The notes: generated from the letters alone by a model not told the origin. A stretch of DNA of 37,217 nt from Alphaproteobacteria bacterium (GCA_019235415.1 JAFAKN010000335.1:1-37217); one strand, 5' to 3'. Counted from the stretch's first letter, positions 6,527 to 15,811 are shown. Translations and numbers: made by a program.

Positions 6527-8014
6527 ATGGTCGATTCCAAAGCGGGCCGCTGGCTCATCCTGCTGGTGGTGTCCAGCGCGCTGTTCCTGATCGTGATCGA
6601 CATGACGGTGCTGCACACCGCGCTGCCCACCCTGACGCGTGACCTGCGGGCGTCGGCTTCCCAGAAGCTCTGGATCATCAACGCCTATGCGCTGGTGGTC
6701 GCAGGCCTGCTGCCGGGCCTCGGGTCGCTCGGCGACCGCGTCGGTCACCAGCGCACGTTCTCCCTCGGTCTCGTGGTGTTCGGGCTGGCCTCGCTGCTCG
6801 CGGCCTACTCGCCTTCGGCGCCGGTGCTGATCGGGGGTCGGACGCTGCTGGCAGTCGGCGCGGCCATGATGATGCCGGCAACGCTTGCCATCGTGCGCGT
6901 CACCTTCACCGACGAGCGCGAGCGCGCGCTGGCCATCGGGGTGTGGGGCGCGGTGGCGTCGGGCGGCGCCGCGATCGGCCCCCTGATCGGCGGCGCCCTG
7001 CTGGAGTACTTCTGGTGGGGCTCGGTATTCCTGGTCAACGTGCCGGTCGTCGTCGTGGCGGTGGGCGCATCCGTCCTGCTCATCCCACGGCGGCCGGGCA
7101 ATCCCAAGATCGGCTGGGACTTGGTTGGATCGCTGCTGATGCTGGTGGGAATCGTCGCGTTTGCATTCGCCATCAAGGAGCTGGCGACGGGTCGGGCGTC
7201 GCCCTGGATGGCGGTGCTGGCCGCTCTTGTGGCTGCTGTTGCTCTCGCCCTGTTCGTGCGCCGACAGACGCGCCGGCCGGCGCCCATGATCGACTTCGCG
7301 CTGTTCCGCAACCCGGCCTTCACCGTGAGTGTCGTGGTGGCGCTGGTTGCGTCGTTCAGCGTGCTCGGCATGGAGCTGGTGCTGAGCCAACGCCTGCAGC
7401 TGGTGCTGGGCTTCTCGCCGCTCCATGCCGCGCTGTTCGTGTTGCCGGGCTCGCTGCTCGCCTTCGTCGGCGGCCCGCTCGGCGGCTGGCTTGCGCCACG
7501 GCTCGGGACCGGCCGCGTCATGGCGGGCGCGCTGCTGCTGGGTGGGCTCAGCATGGCGGGATTGCTCGCGACGGCCCATGCCGGCCCGGCGGCGCAGATC
7601 GCCTGCCTGGCGGCGTTCGGCCTCGGGCTCGGCGCCTGCATGGCGGTCGCCTCGCATGCCATCATGAGCCGCGCGCCCGTCGAGCGCGCCGGCATGGCCG
7701 CCTCGGTCGAGGAGGTGGCGTTCGAGCTGGGCGGCGCCATCGGCATCACGGTGCTGGGCAGCCTGCTTGCCGGCGTCTATTCGGCGATGCTGGTGCTGCC
7801 GAAGGGCGAACCGCTACCGTCTTCGGTGTACGAGGGCATCGACCAGGCGCTAGGCGTCGCCGAAGGCCTCGGCGCCGACGCAGCGCGCGTGCTGACGAAC
7901 GCCGTCCATGAGGCGTTCGACGTCGCGTATTTGGCGGCGCTCGCCCTCAACGCCCTGCTGCTGCTGGCCGTCGCCGTCGCGGCGTGGCGCACGGCGAAGG
8001 CGCCCGCCAGCTGA
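6527..8014 (+). CDS. MFS drug exporter, DHA2 (EmrB/QacA/SmvA-like) family
   Basis: This 495-residue, 14-helix-type transporter opens with FLIVIDMTVLHTALPTLTRDL, the DHA2 motif in helix 1. LPGLGSLGDRVGHQRTFSLG is the MFS motif A loop between helices 2 and 3. GAAIGPLIGGALLEYFWW matches motif C, the antiporter motif. The family pumps cationic or hydrophobic drugs out of the cytoplasm using the proton gradient. I chose ATG 6527 because the hydrophobic helix begins a few residues later and a GGGGGCGGGA purine stretch sits just upstream; an in-frame ATG at 6428 would add a non-membrane leader overlapping the divergent gene. The substrate cannot be stated. Confidence 0.9.
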   Translation: MVDSKAGRWLILLVVSSALFLIVIDMTVLHTALPTLTRDLRASASQKLWIINAYALVVAGLLPGLGSLGDRVGHQRTFSLGLVVFGLASLLAAYSPSAPVLIGGRTLLAVGAAMMMPATLAIVRVTFTDERERALAIGVWGAVASGGAAIGPLIGGALLEYFWWGSVFLVNVPVVVVAVGASVLLIPRRPGNPKIGWDLVGSLLMLVGIVAFAFAIKELATGRASPWMAVLAALVAAVALALFVRRQTRRPAPMIDFALFRNPAFTVSVVVALVASFSVLGMELVLSQRLQLVLGFSPLHAALFVLPGSLLAFVGGPLGGWLAPRLGTGRVMAGALLLGGLSMAGLLATAHAGPAAQIACLAAFGLGLGACMAVASHAIMSRAPVERAGMAASVEEVAFELGGAIGITVLGSLLAGVYSAMLVLPKGEPLPSSVYEGIDQALGVAEGLGADAARVLTNAVHEAFDVAYLAALALNALLLLAVAVAAWRTAKAPAS

Positions 8015-8088
8015 TGCGCGCTCACTGCTGGCGCCGGTCGGCCGCAAGTGAGAAAGTGTTCGTCTCGACAATGAGCCGGGAGATCGAC

Positions 8089-8475
8089 ATGCCGGTGGTG
8101 AGGAACGACGAAGCGCGGGAAATCCCCTGGCGGCCGGGCTATCGCAACTACATCCTGGCCGGCGAGGCACAGGGTGTGTCGGTGAGCTCGAGCATGGCCG
8201 TGTTGGAGCAGGGCGCCGGCGCGCCGCTCCACTTCCACGAAGAAGTGGATGAGGTGATCGTCGTGCTGGAGGGCACGCTCGACGTGCGCATCGGCGACGA
8301 GCGGGTCGTGGTCGGCAAGGACCAGACGATCTCCGTGCCGGCGCGCACGCCACACGCCTTCACCGTGGTCAGTCCCGAGGGAGCGCGCTTCATCGCCTTC
8401 CTGCCCAAGCAGGGCGCGCACATGGCGACCCGCTATCTCGAAGGCGCGCCGCCGGCCGGCGCCAATCTGAAATAG
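8089..8475 (+). CDS. Cupin-domain protein
   Basis: This 128-residue single-domain cupin has motif 1, GAPLHFHEEVDEVIVVLEG, with the two His and the Glu of the metal site. A second motif, ISVPARTPHAFTVV, carries the last His. Such small cupins bind a divalent metal and act as isomerases, dioxygenases or sugar/ligand binders, and the reaction cannot be chosen here. ATG 8089 is preferred because GGGAG (8078-8082) sits 6 bases upstream; ATG 8071 would add six residues. It is co-directional with the MFS gene after a 74-base gap. It ends 18 bases before the convergent pseudogene. Confidence 0.85.
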   Translation: MPVVRNDEAREIPWRPGYRNYILAGEAQGVSVSSSMAVLEQGAGAPLHFHEEVDEVIVVLEGTLDVRIGDERVVVGKDQTISVPARTPHAFTVVSPEGARFIAFLPKQGAHMATRYLEGAPPAGANLK

Positions 8476-8493
8476 AGGTCCAATGAAGGTGGC

Positions 8494-8959
8494 CTAAGGG
8501 AACGTCTTGCGCTCGACGTTGGTAACTTGGTCGAGAGCGAACCTGTAGCGCGCGTTCTGCTTGGGGCTGCGCGCGTTGCAGTTGATCGCGATGATGCGGC
8601 GAGTGTTCCCATCGGCTTGAATGACGCATTCGCCTTGTGCATTCGCGAGGTCGAGCTCGCCCGCCGCTTGCGAGACGATGCGCACCATGTCGACCGTCAC
8701 CGCGAAGGTCGCGCTGCGCGGGCCCGCGTGATCGCCCGAGAAAGAGTAGAGCGTCCCCTCGCGAGAGAAGGAAGGCTACCCGGCCATTGCCGAATTCCAT
8801 GACCGTGCCAAGGGGTTGGCAGGCGACGGTCCGCCCCTCGATCTCGGCACGGCACCGCCCGTCCATGCTGATCGCGGTCCTCATATCGATCTGCGCCAAG
8901 ACTGGACAGCCGGCGACAAAAAGTCCGGCCGTGGCGGCAAGCAGCATCAGTTTCATCAT
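8494..8959 (-). pseudogene. Small secreted lipoprotein gene with a single-base frameshift
   Basis: ATG 8959 opens MMKLMLLAATAGLFVAGC, a lipoprotein-type signal with a VAGC lipobox, followed by MDGRCRAEIEGRTVACQPLG. Around 8764 the frame is lost: removing one base from the CTTCTCTCGC run restores EGTLYSFSGDHAGPRSATF, continuing to TAG 8494 and ending NVERKTFP. The joined product would be about 154 residues with four or more Cys, likely periplasmic. It starts 8 bases after the comM stop, and the GAGG of its ribosome site overlaps that stop, so it was built as a coupled downstream gene. The family is not recognised. The break may be real or a sequencing indel. Confidence 0.6.
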
Positions 8960-8967
8960 GTTCGACC

Positions 8968-10602
8968 TCACGCCGCGACCGCGGCGCGCGTTTCGGGACG
9001 GCGGTAGCTCAAGGCCTCCGCGATGTGCAGCCGGCGCACGCTCGGCGCGCCGTCGAGGTCGGCCAAGGTGCGCGCCACCCTGAGCGTGCGATGCCAGGCG
9101 CGGGCCGACAGCCGCAGCCGCTCGGCGGCGCGCGTCAGCAAGGCCTGCCCCTCGGCATCGGGCTGGGCGATGGCGGCAAGCAGGCTGCCGTCGGTGTCGG
9201 CATTGCAGCGCGGCTTGGACCAGACGCGCGCCCGCTCGGCCAGCAGGCCGGCCGTGTGGTCGGGCTCGACGGCCAAAAGCTTGCCCTTGCGGTCGAGCTC
9301 GGCCAGCCGCTCGCGCTGCACGGCGCGGGCTGCCGCCACGCGCTGGGCGACGTCTGCGGACTTCTCGGCCGGCGGCGGCAGGGCGAGATCGGCGGCGCTG
9401 ACCGGCGGCACGTCGATGCAAAGGTCGATGCGGTCGAGCAGCGGACCGGAGATCCGGCCCTGGTAGTCGAGCCCGCAGCGCGGCGCGCGGCCACACGCCC
9501 GCGTCGGTTCCATCAAATGGCCGCAGCGGCAGGGATTCATGGCGGCCACCAGTTGGAAGCGCGCCGGATAGGTCACGTGGGCGTTGGCGCGGGCCACCGT
9601 CACGCGGCCCGATTCCAGCGGCTGGCGCAGCGCCTCCAGGGCGCCGCGATTGAACTCCGGCAGCTCGTCGAGGAACAAGACGCCATGGTGGGCAAGCGAC
9701 ACCTCGCCCGGACGAGCGCGCAGCCCGCCGCCGACCAGTGCCTGCAAGGTTGCGGAGTGGTGCGGATCGCGGAAGCTGCGGCGGCGGCTGAGCTTGCCCT
9801 CGGCCAGCTCGCCGGCCAGCGAGCGCACCATCGAGGCCTCGAGCGCCTCCTCGGCCTCGAGCGGCGGCAGCAGGCCAGGGAGCCGCGCCGCCAGCATCGA
9901 CTTGCCCGAGCCGGGCGGGCCGATCATCAATAGGTTATGGCCGCCCGCGGCGGCGACCTCGAGCACACGCTTGGCGCTTTCCTGACCCTTGATGTCGGCG
10001 AGATCGGGGTAGCTGCCGAGCGCTTTGTCGATCAGCGCCTGCGGCGGCGCCAAGGTCTGCTGGCCGCGCAGATGGTTTATCAGCGCCAGCAGCGACGGGG
10101 CGGCAATCACCGCCGGCCGGCCGATGTCGCTGCCATCGTCCTTGGCGGCCTCGAAGCCGCCCCAGGCCGCCTCGCCACCGCAGTCGGCCGGGCAGATCAC
10201 GCCGCGGCCGGCGGCCTGGGCGGCGATCGCCGCCGGCAGCACGCCGGGCACGCGGCTCAGCGTCCCGTCGAGCGCCAGCTCGCCCAGCACGACATGGCGT
10301 GCGACGCTGTCGCGCGGGATAACGCCCATGGCGGCGAGCAGGCCGACCGCGATGGGCAGGTCGTAGTGGCTGCCCTCTTTGGCAAGGTCGGCGGGCGAGA
10401 GGTTGACCGTGATGCGCTGCGGCGGCAGCGCCAGCCCGAGCGCCCGGAAGGCGGCGCGGACACGCTCGCGGCTCTCGCCCACCGCCTTGTCGGCCAGCCC
10501 GACCATGACGAAGCCCAGGTTGCCGGGCGCGATCAGGACCTGCACGTCGACCGGCAGCACGTCGATTCCCTGGAACGCCACCGTCCGAATCCTCGCCTGC
10601 AT
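8968..10602 (-). CDS. comM: ComM/YifB-family Mg-chelatase-like AAA+ ATPase
   Basis: This 544-residue protein has an N-terminal Lon-like ChlI domain (MVGLADKAVGESRERVRAAF), a Walker A GPPGSGKS at 228-235, Walker B GVLFLDELPEF at 307-317, a Cys-rich NPCRCGH...CGRAPRC segment typical of the family, and the C-terminal Mg-chelatase subunit ChlI domain. In naturally transformable bacteria ComM is a hexameric helicase that drives branch migration during strand integration; in others the role is less clear. ATG 10602 gives the family's normal N-terminus (MQARIRTVAFQGIDVLPV). The downstream frameshifted lipoprotein starts 8 bases after the stop. The call is very secure. Confidence 0.95.
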   Translation of the reverse strand: MQARIRTVAFQGIDVLPVDVQVLIAPGNLGFVMVGLADKAVGESRERVRAAFRALGLALPPQRITVNLSPADLAKEGSHYDLPIAVGLLAAMGVIPRDSVARHVVLGELALDGTLSRVPGVLPAAIAAQAAGRGVICPADCGGEAAWGGFEAAKDDGSDIGRPAVIAAPSLLALINHLRGQQTLAPPQALIDKALGSYPDLADIKGQESAKRVLEVAAAGGHNLLMIGPPGSGKSMLAARLPGLLPPLEAEEALEASMVRSLAGELAEGKLSRRRSFRDPHHSATLQALVGGGLRARPGEVSLAHHGVLFLDELPEFNRGALEALRQPLESGRVTVARANAHVTYPARFQLVAAMNPCRCGHLMEPTRACGRAPRCGLDYQGRISGPLLDRIDLCIDVPPVSAADLALPPPAEKSADVAQRVAAARAVQRERLAELDRKGKLLAVEPDHTAGLLAERARVWSKPRCNADTDGSLLAAIAQPDAEGQALLTRAAERLRLSARAWHRTLRVARTLADLDGAPSVRRLHIAEALSYRRPETRAAVAA

Positions 10603-10696
10603 GCACTTCGCCTCCGCAGGTAGAGGACGGGTCCGGAGCAGAAAGCGTTACAGGGGCTGTGTCGACGCGAGACACCAAGGCTGCTTGAATGCCGTC

Positions 10697-10924
10697 ATGC
10701 ATCGCCGCCGCCTCCTGCCCACAGCCGCAGGCATCGTCACTGCCGCATCAGGCCGGCCGGCGCTGGCATGGCCTGAGCAGCCGGTCCGCCTGGTTGCGCC
10801 GTTCACGCCCGGCACCGGGCCCGACATCATCGCCCGCTTCGTCGGCGACCGGCTGTCTCAGCGGGTCCCTACGATTCCAACGTGGGGAAGAGCCTTGGAT
10901 CGAGAATGCAACGCCGCGGCCTGA
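10697..10924 (+). pseudogene. N-terminal remnant of a Bug/TctC-type solute receptor
   Basis: ATG 10697 begins a Tat/Sec-like signal (MHRRRLLPTAAGIVTAASG), followed by WPEQPVRLVAPFTPGTGPDI and IARFVGDRLSQR. This is the start of the Bug family of periplasmic receptors for tripartite tricarboxylate transporters (typical wPdkPIrlivPf.pGg..D pattern). The similarity stops after about 57 residues; a short unrelated tail ends at TGA 10922-10924. A complete member has about 320 residues, so more than 80 percent is missing. The remnant overlaps the start of the next binding-protein gene, as if a deletion joined the two receptor genes. Confidence 0.65.
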
Positions 10925-11868
10925 TCCTTGGCGCCGCGGCGACGAGCGTTGCCGCGCAAGCACCGGCCCATCCGCGCATCGTCTATCTCAGTGGACGTTC
11001 GTCCGACAGCGACAGCCACCTGCTGGCCGCTTTCCGCGACGGTCTCAAGGAGACAGGCTTCGTCGACGGCAAGAACGTCGCGCTCGAGCCTCGCTGGGCC
11101 GATGGCCGGTACAACGACGTGCCCGCCATGATGGCCAAGGTCGTGGCCACCGAACCGGATCTGATCGCCGCCGTCGGCGGCAATCCGGTCGGCCTGGCAG
11201 CCAAGCGCGCCACCTCGACCATCCCCGTCGTCTTCATCGCCGGCGCCGACCCGGTGGCGATCGGCCTGGTCGACAACATGAACCGGCCGCAGGGCAATCT
11301 CACCGGCGTCAGCCTGTGGGCGCAGGACCTGGACGCCAAGCGACTGGAGCTGCTGCACGACATGGTGCCTGGCGCGCAACGCGTCGCGCTGCTGGTCAAT
11401 CCCACCAACCCCGGCGCCGGCCAAGAGCTTCCCGTGACCGAGGCTGGAGCGTCCGCCCTCGGCCTGCGGCTCGACATCCACAAAGCTGCCACCAGCTCCG
11501 AGATCGAGGCCGCCTTCCGGGCGATCGCCGGCGACGTCGGCGCCCTCGCCGTCACGGCCGACGCTTTCCTGATCAACCGCCGCGGGCGCATCATTGCCCT
11601 GGCGAAAGACCGCAAGCTGCCGGCCATCTATCCGTCGCGCGAGTTCGCCGCCGACGGCGGCTTGGCGAGTTATGGCGCAAGCTGGTCCGACATGTACAGG
11701 ATCGCCGGCACCTACGCCGGCCGGCTCTTGAAGGGCGCCAAGCCGGTCGAGCTGCCGGTGCAGCGACCCAACATCTACGAGATGGTCCTGAACTTGGCCG
11801 CCGCCCGCGCGCTCGGTCTCGACTTGCCGCCGTTGATTCTGAACCGCGCCAACGAGGTGCTGGAATGA
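10906..11868 (+). CDS. ABC transporter substrate-binding protein, COG2984 (ABC_sub_bind) family
   Basis: This 320-residue periplasmic protein has a signal with paired Arg (MQRRGLILGAAATSVAA), then the family's PRIVYLSG opening, FRDGLKETGFVDGKNVALEP, an ADPVAIGLV segment in the middle, and a C-terminal NLAAARALGLDLPPLIL. The family (PF04392) accompanies uncharacterised ABC importers and has been linked to aromatic amino acids in some species. No permease or ATPase gene of its own lies in the window, so it is an orphan here. ATG 10906 is favoured over the GTG at 10882, which would place charged residues ahead of the signal. Its start is overlapped by the Bug receptor remnant. Confidence 0.85.
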   Translation: MQRRGLILGAAATSVAAQAPAHPRIVYLSGRSSDSDSHLLAAFRDGLKETGFVDGKNVALEPRWADGRYNDVPAMMAKVVATEPDLIAAVGGNPVGLAAKRATSTIPVVFIAGADPVAIGLVDNMNRPQGNLTGVSLWAQDLDAKRLELLHDMVPGAQRVALLVNPTNPGAGQELPVTEAGASALGLRLDIHKAATSSEIEAAFRAIAGDVGALAVTADAFLINRRGRIIALAKDRKLPAIYPSREFAADGGLASYGASWSDMYRIAGTYAGRLLKGAKPVELPVQRPNIYEMVLNLAAARALGLDLPPLILNRANEVLE

Positions 11869-11967
11869 GACGGCAGGCGCTGCTGCAAGACGGCGAGCAT
11901 GACCGCAGGCGAGAGGTCGCCGGTGCAGGCCCATCGGCCAGGCGGGTGCCAGAATGAGGCCGATGGC

Positions 11968-14900
11968 ATGAAGCGCGGCCTGTTCCTGAAGTACGTGGTC
12001 CTGTTCGTCGGCCTGGTGACCGGCGTGCTGGTGATCAATGCCGCGCTCGATCTCTACTTCGTCTACCAGGACAACCGCCGGGCCTCGATCGAGGTTCAGA
12101 AGGAGAAGGCCGAAGCGGCGGCGCAGCGCATCGAATCGTTCGTACGCAACATCGAGAACCAGATCGGCTGGGTGACGCAGGCGCAGTGGTCGGGCCTGCC
12201 GCTGGACCAACGTCGCTTCGACTATGTCCGCCTGCTGCGCCAGGTTCCGGCCATCACCGAGCTGGTGCAGCTCGATCGCCAGGGCCGCGAGCAGCTGCGC
12301 GTGTCGCGGCTCTCGATGGACGTGCTCGGCAGCGGCACCGACCGATCGCAGGAGCCGGCCTTCGTCGAGGCGATGGCCAATCGGGTCTATTTCAGCCCAG
12401 TCTATTTCCGCAAGGAGAGCGAGCCCTACCTGACGATGGCCGTAGCGCACGGCAGCAAGAGCGGCGTCACCATCGCCGAGGTCAATCTCAAGCTGATCTG
12501 GGACGTGGTCTCGCAGATCAAGGTCGGCAACGAGGGCTACGCCTATATCGTCGACCGACAGGGCCGCCTGGTTGGCCATCCCGACATCTCCCTGGTCCTG
12601 CGCGGCACCGACATGAGCCGCTTGGCGCAGGTCGCCACGGCGCTGAAGGGCGAGGCCATCGGCACGCTCGACGCGCGTAACCGCGCCGGCACCTCGGTGC
12701 TCTCGGCCTACGCCACCATTCCGGCATTGAACTGGCTGGTGTTCGTCGAGGTACCCACCGCCGAGGCGCAGCAGCCCGTGATCAATGCCGGCCTGCGCGC
12801 ACTGGCGCTATTGGTGCTGGGTCTGGCCATCGCGGGTCTCGCGGGCGCGCTGCTGGCGCGACGCATGGTCGTGCCGATCCGCACCCTGCAGGCCGGCGCC
12901 GAGCGCATCGGCGGCGGCGACCTCGGTCACCGCCTCGCCATCAAGACCGGCGACGAGCTGGAATCGCTCGCCGCGCAGTTCAATCGTTCGGCCTCGGCGC
13001 TGCAGGATTCGTATGCGACGCTCGAGCAGCGGGTGGTGGACCGCACGCGCGAGCTGTCCGAGGCGCTCGACCAGCAGACCGCAACGGCCGAGGTGCTGCA
13101 GGCCATCAACGCCTCGGGCGGCGACCTGAAACCGGTGTTCGACATCATGGTGAGAAAGGCCAAGGCGCTGTGCGACGCGCCCTACGGCAATCTGATCACC
13201 TTCGACGGCGAGTATCTGACCGCCGTCTCCTCCATGCAGGACGCGCCCGCCGGCATGACCGAATTCTGGAAGATCCCTCATCGGCTCGACCCCAGCATGG
13301 CTCTGGCCCAGGCCCTGCACGACGGCCGCGCCTTGCAATTCCCCGACCTGGCGCAGTCCGAATCGTATCGCCGGCGCATCCCCATCACGGTCGCCTTGGT
13401 CGAGCAGGGCGGCATCCGCACGTTCCTGCAGGTTCCCCTGGTAAGCGAGCGCGGGCCGCTCGGCGTGTTCATCATCTATCGGCAAGAGGTCCGCCCCTTC
13501 ACCGACAAGCAGGTTGCCCTGGTCGAGACCTTCGCGGCCCAGGCCGTGATCGCCATGGAGAATGCCCGGCTGCTCGGCGAGCTGCGCGAGACGCTCGAGC
13601 AGCAGACGGCGACCGCCGAAGTGCTGCGCGTCATCTCGCAGTCGCCCACCGACGTCCAGCCCGTGCTGGACGCCGTCGCGGCCGCGGCGCGGCGCTTCTG
13701 CGGCGGCGAGGACGTGACGATCGTGCTGCGCGAGGGACCCGAGCTCGTCCAGGTCGCCCACGACGGCGAGCTGGCATTGATCGACGCCGGTCGCTTTCCG
13801 CTCGATCGCAGCTCGACCATAGGCCACACCACGATCGAGGCTCGCACAATCCATGTCCCGGACGTCGCCGCGTTGGCGCCTTCCGAATACTCATTGACTC
13901 AGGCCGTCTCGCAAGAAGTCGGCGTGCGGGCAATCCTGGCGGCGCCGATGCTGCGCGAAGGCGGCGCAATCGGCTGCATCCTGCTGCGCAAGCCCGAGCC
14001 GGGCCCGTTCACGCCGCGCCAGGTCGAGCTCCTGCAGACCTTCGCGGCGCAAGCCGTGATCGCCATCGAGAATGTGCGCCTGTTCACCGAGCTCGACGCA
14101 CGCAATCAGGAGCTGCGCGAATCGCTCGAATATCAGACGGCGATCAGCGACGTGCTGAAGGTGATGAGCCGCTCGACGTTCGACCTCGAGCCGGTGCTGC
14201 AGACGGTGCTCGAGACGGCGGTGCGGCTGTGCCACGCGCAGATGGCCAGCATCTTCCAGCTCGAGGGCGGCGCCTACCGCTGGAAGGTCGGCCATGGGCT
14301 CGATCCGCGTTACCAGGCACGCGAAGCGAGCCATCCCATCCTGCCGGGACGTGGCACGCTGGTCGGCCGCGTGGCGGCGAGCGGCCAGGCGGTCCGGGTT
14401 ATGGATGCGCTCAACGATCCCGAGTACGCACCGCTCGACGATGCGCGCCTGCAGAACGTGCGTTCCATGCTGGGCGTGCCGATGACGCGCGACGGCAAGC
14501 CGTTCGGCGTCATCGCGCTCGCCCGCGGCTCCGTCGAAGCGTTCACCGACAAGCAGGTCGAGCTCGTGCAGGTGTTCGCCGACCAGGCCGTGATCGCCAT
14601 CGAGAACGTGCGCTTGATCAACGAAATCCGCGACAAGAGCCGCCAGCTCGAGATCGCGAGTCAGCACAAGTCGCAGTTCCTCGCCAACATGAGCCACGAG
14701 CTGCGCACGCCCTTGAACGCCATCATCGGCTATACCGAGATGATGGCCGACGGCCTGTATGGCGACATGCCGGAGAAAGCGCAGACCGTGCTGGAACGCA
14801 TCCAGGCCAACGGCCGCCATCTGCTCGGCCTGATCAACGACGTGCTCGATCTCTCCAAGATCGAGGCCGGCCAGCTGGTGCTGGCCAAGGAAGCGTACAC

Positions 14901-15369
14901 CGTCATCGAGATGGTCGCGGCCGTGACGGCCGCCACCGAGTCGCTGGCCCGTGCCAAGAACCTGCAACTTACCTCGAACGTCGCACCCGGCCTCCCGGCC
15001 GGCATGGGCGATTCGCGGCGGCTCGCCCAGGTGCTGCTGAACCTCGTGGGCAACGCCATCAAGTTCACCGACCAGGGCGGCGTCGAGATCCGCGCCGGCC
15101 AGCGCGGCGACCACTTCGACATCGCGGTGGTCGACACCGGTCCCGGCATCGCGCCTGCCGACCAGGCCAAGATCTTCGAGGAGTTCCAGCAGGTCGACAA
15201 CACCAGCACCCGCAAGAAGGGCGGCACCGGGCTCGGCCTCTCCATCTCGCGCCGCATCGTCGAGCTGCACGGCGGCCGCATCACGCTCGAATCCGAGGTC
15301 GGCAAGGGCTCGACCTTCCGCATCTCCATCCCGATCAACGCCCAGCCGATCAAGGATGCCGCCGAATGA
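11968..15369 (+). CDS. Membrane-bound dCache-HAMP-triple GAF sensor histidine kinase
   Basis: This is a 1133-residue kinase from ATG 11968 (GAGG 8 bases upstream). In order: membrane helix (about 8-27), periplasmic dCache-type sensor (about 30-265), second helix (about 275-297), HAMP (298-350), and three GAF domains (about 385-535, 555-705, 735-883), each ending in a near-identical QAVIA-EN-RL helix. Then HisKA with the phospho-acceptor His910 in SHELRTP and HATPase_c with N-box LNLVGNAIKFT, DTGPGIA (1056-1062) and GGTGLGL (1085-1091). It should autophosphorylate in response to an extracytoplasmic ligand and small molecules bound by the GAFs. It lacks its own receiver; the next gene supplies one and overlaps it by ATGA. 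Confidence 0.93.
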   Translation: MKRGLFLKYVVLFVGLVTGVLVINAALDLYFVYQDNRRASIEVQKEKAEAAAQRIESFVRNIENQIGWVTQAQWSGLPLDQRRFDYVRLLRQVPAITELVQLDRQGREQLRVSRLSMDVLGSGTDRSQEPAFVEAMANRVYFSPVYFRKESEPYLTMAVAHGSKSGVTIAEVNLKLIWDVVSQIKVGNEGYAYIVDRQGRLVGHPDISLVLRGTDMSRLAQVATALKGEAIGTLDARNRAGTSVLSAYATIPALNWLVFVEVPTAEAQQPVINAGLRALALLVLGLAIAGLAGALLARRMVVPIRTLQAGAERIGGGDLGHRLAIKTGDELESLAAQFNRSASALQDSYATLEQRVVDRTRELSEALDQQTATAEVLQAINASGGDLKPVFDIMVRKAKALCDAPYGNLITFDGEYLTAVSSMQDAPAGMTEFWKIPHRLDPSMALAQALHDGRALQFPDLAQSESYRRRIPITVALVEQGGIRTFLQVPLVSERGPLGVFIIYRQEVRPFTDKQVALVETFAAQAVIAMENARLLGELRETLEQQTATAEVLRVISQSPTDVQPVLDAVAAAARRFCGGEDVTIVLREGPELVQVAHDGELALIDAGRFPLDRSSTIGHTTIEARTIHVPDVAALAPSEYSLTQAVSQEVGVRAILAAPMLREGGAIGCILLRKPEPGPFTPRQVELLQTFAAQAVIAIENVRLFTELDARNQELRESLEYQTAISDVLKVMSRSTFDLEPVLQTVLETAVRLCHAQMASIFQLEGGAYRWKVGHGLDPRYQAREASHPILPGRGTLVGRVAASGQAVRVMDALNDPEYAPLDDARLQNVRSMLGVPMTRDGKPFGVIALARGSVEAFTDKQVELVQVFADQAVIAIENVRLINEIRDKSRQLEIASQHKSQFLANMSHELRTPLNAIIGYTEMMADGLYGDMPEKAQTVLERIQANGRHLLGLINDVLDLSKIEAGQLVLAKEAYTVIEMVAAVTAATESLARAKNLQLTSNVAPGLPAGMGDSRRLAQVLLNLVGNAIKFTDQGGVEIRAGQRGDHFDIAVVDTGPGIAPADQAKIFEEFQQVDNTSTRKKGGTGLGLSISRRIVELHGGRITLESEVGKGSTFRISIPINAQPIKDAAE

Positions 15370-15731
15370 GCAAGAAGATCCTTGTCGTCGAGGACACCGA
15401 AGACAATCGCCAGATCCTGCGCGACCTTTTAGGCATGGCAGGCTACGACATGATCGAAGCGCACGACGGCGCCGAAGGCGTGGCGCGCGCCAGCGAGCAC
15501 AAGCCCGACCTGATCCTGATGGACATCCAGATGCCGGTGATGGACGGCTACGAAGCGACCCGCCGCATCAAGGCCGACCCTGCGCTCAAGGCGATCCCGG
15601 TGATCGCCGTGACGTCCTATGCGCTGTCCGGCGACGAGGAGAAAGCGCGCAACGCCGGCTGCGACGGCTACATCGCCAAGCCCTACAGCCCGCGCCAGAT
15701 GCTGGCCAAGGTCCGGGAGATATTGGGGTGA
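15366..15731 (+). CDS. Single-domain response regulator (DivK/CheY-like receiver)
   Basis: This is a 121-residue receiver domain with no output domain. The acidic pair is Glu9-Asp10 (VVEDTEDN), the phospho-acceptor Asp53 in LMDIQMPVMDG, the switch Thr83 in AVTSY, and Lys105 in IAKPYSP. Its MSKKILVVEDTEDNRQILRD start and AGYDMIEAHDG segment are like DivK-type regulators. ATG 15366 overlaps the kinase stop (ATGA), so the two are translationally coupled and this is the likely phosphotransfer partner of the triple-GAF kinase. A long hairpin repeat follows before the cyclase gene. Confidence 0.92.
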   Translation: MSKKILVVEDTEDNRQILRDLLGMAGYDMIEAHDGAEGVARASEHKPDLILMDIQMPVMDGYEATRRIKADPALKAIPVIAVTSYALSGDEEKARNAGCDGYIAKPYSPRQMLAKVREILG

Positions 15732-15742
15732 GGGGACAACGC

Positions 15743-15811
15743 TGTCATCCCGAGCGCAGCGAGGGACCTTTCGTGTCGTCTCAAAGGTCCCTCGCTGCGC
15801 TCGGGATGACA
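15743..15811. repeat. Dispersed inverted repeat, full copy 1 (29-bp perfect stem)
   Basis: Arms 15743-15771 and 15783-15811 are exact reverse complements of 29 bases around an 11-base loop. The arm begins TGTCATCCCGAGCGCAGCGA. It sits between two co-directional genes of the signalling cassette, so the mRNA should carry a very stable hairpin that could partly terminate or protect the upstream message. Related copies lie at 24124-24195 and 32591-32657, with a half copy at 28230-28243. Confidence 0.9.

Noticed and set aside
13170-15365. Long + strand frame inside the histidine kinase
   Set aside because: Only the part from 15366 is real (the receiver); the rest is an Arg-rich shadow of the kinase.
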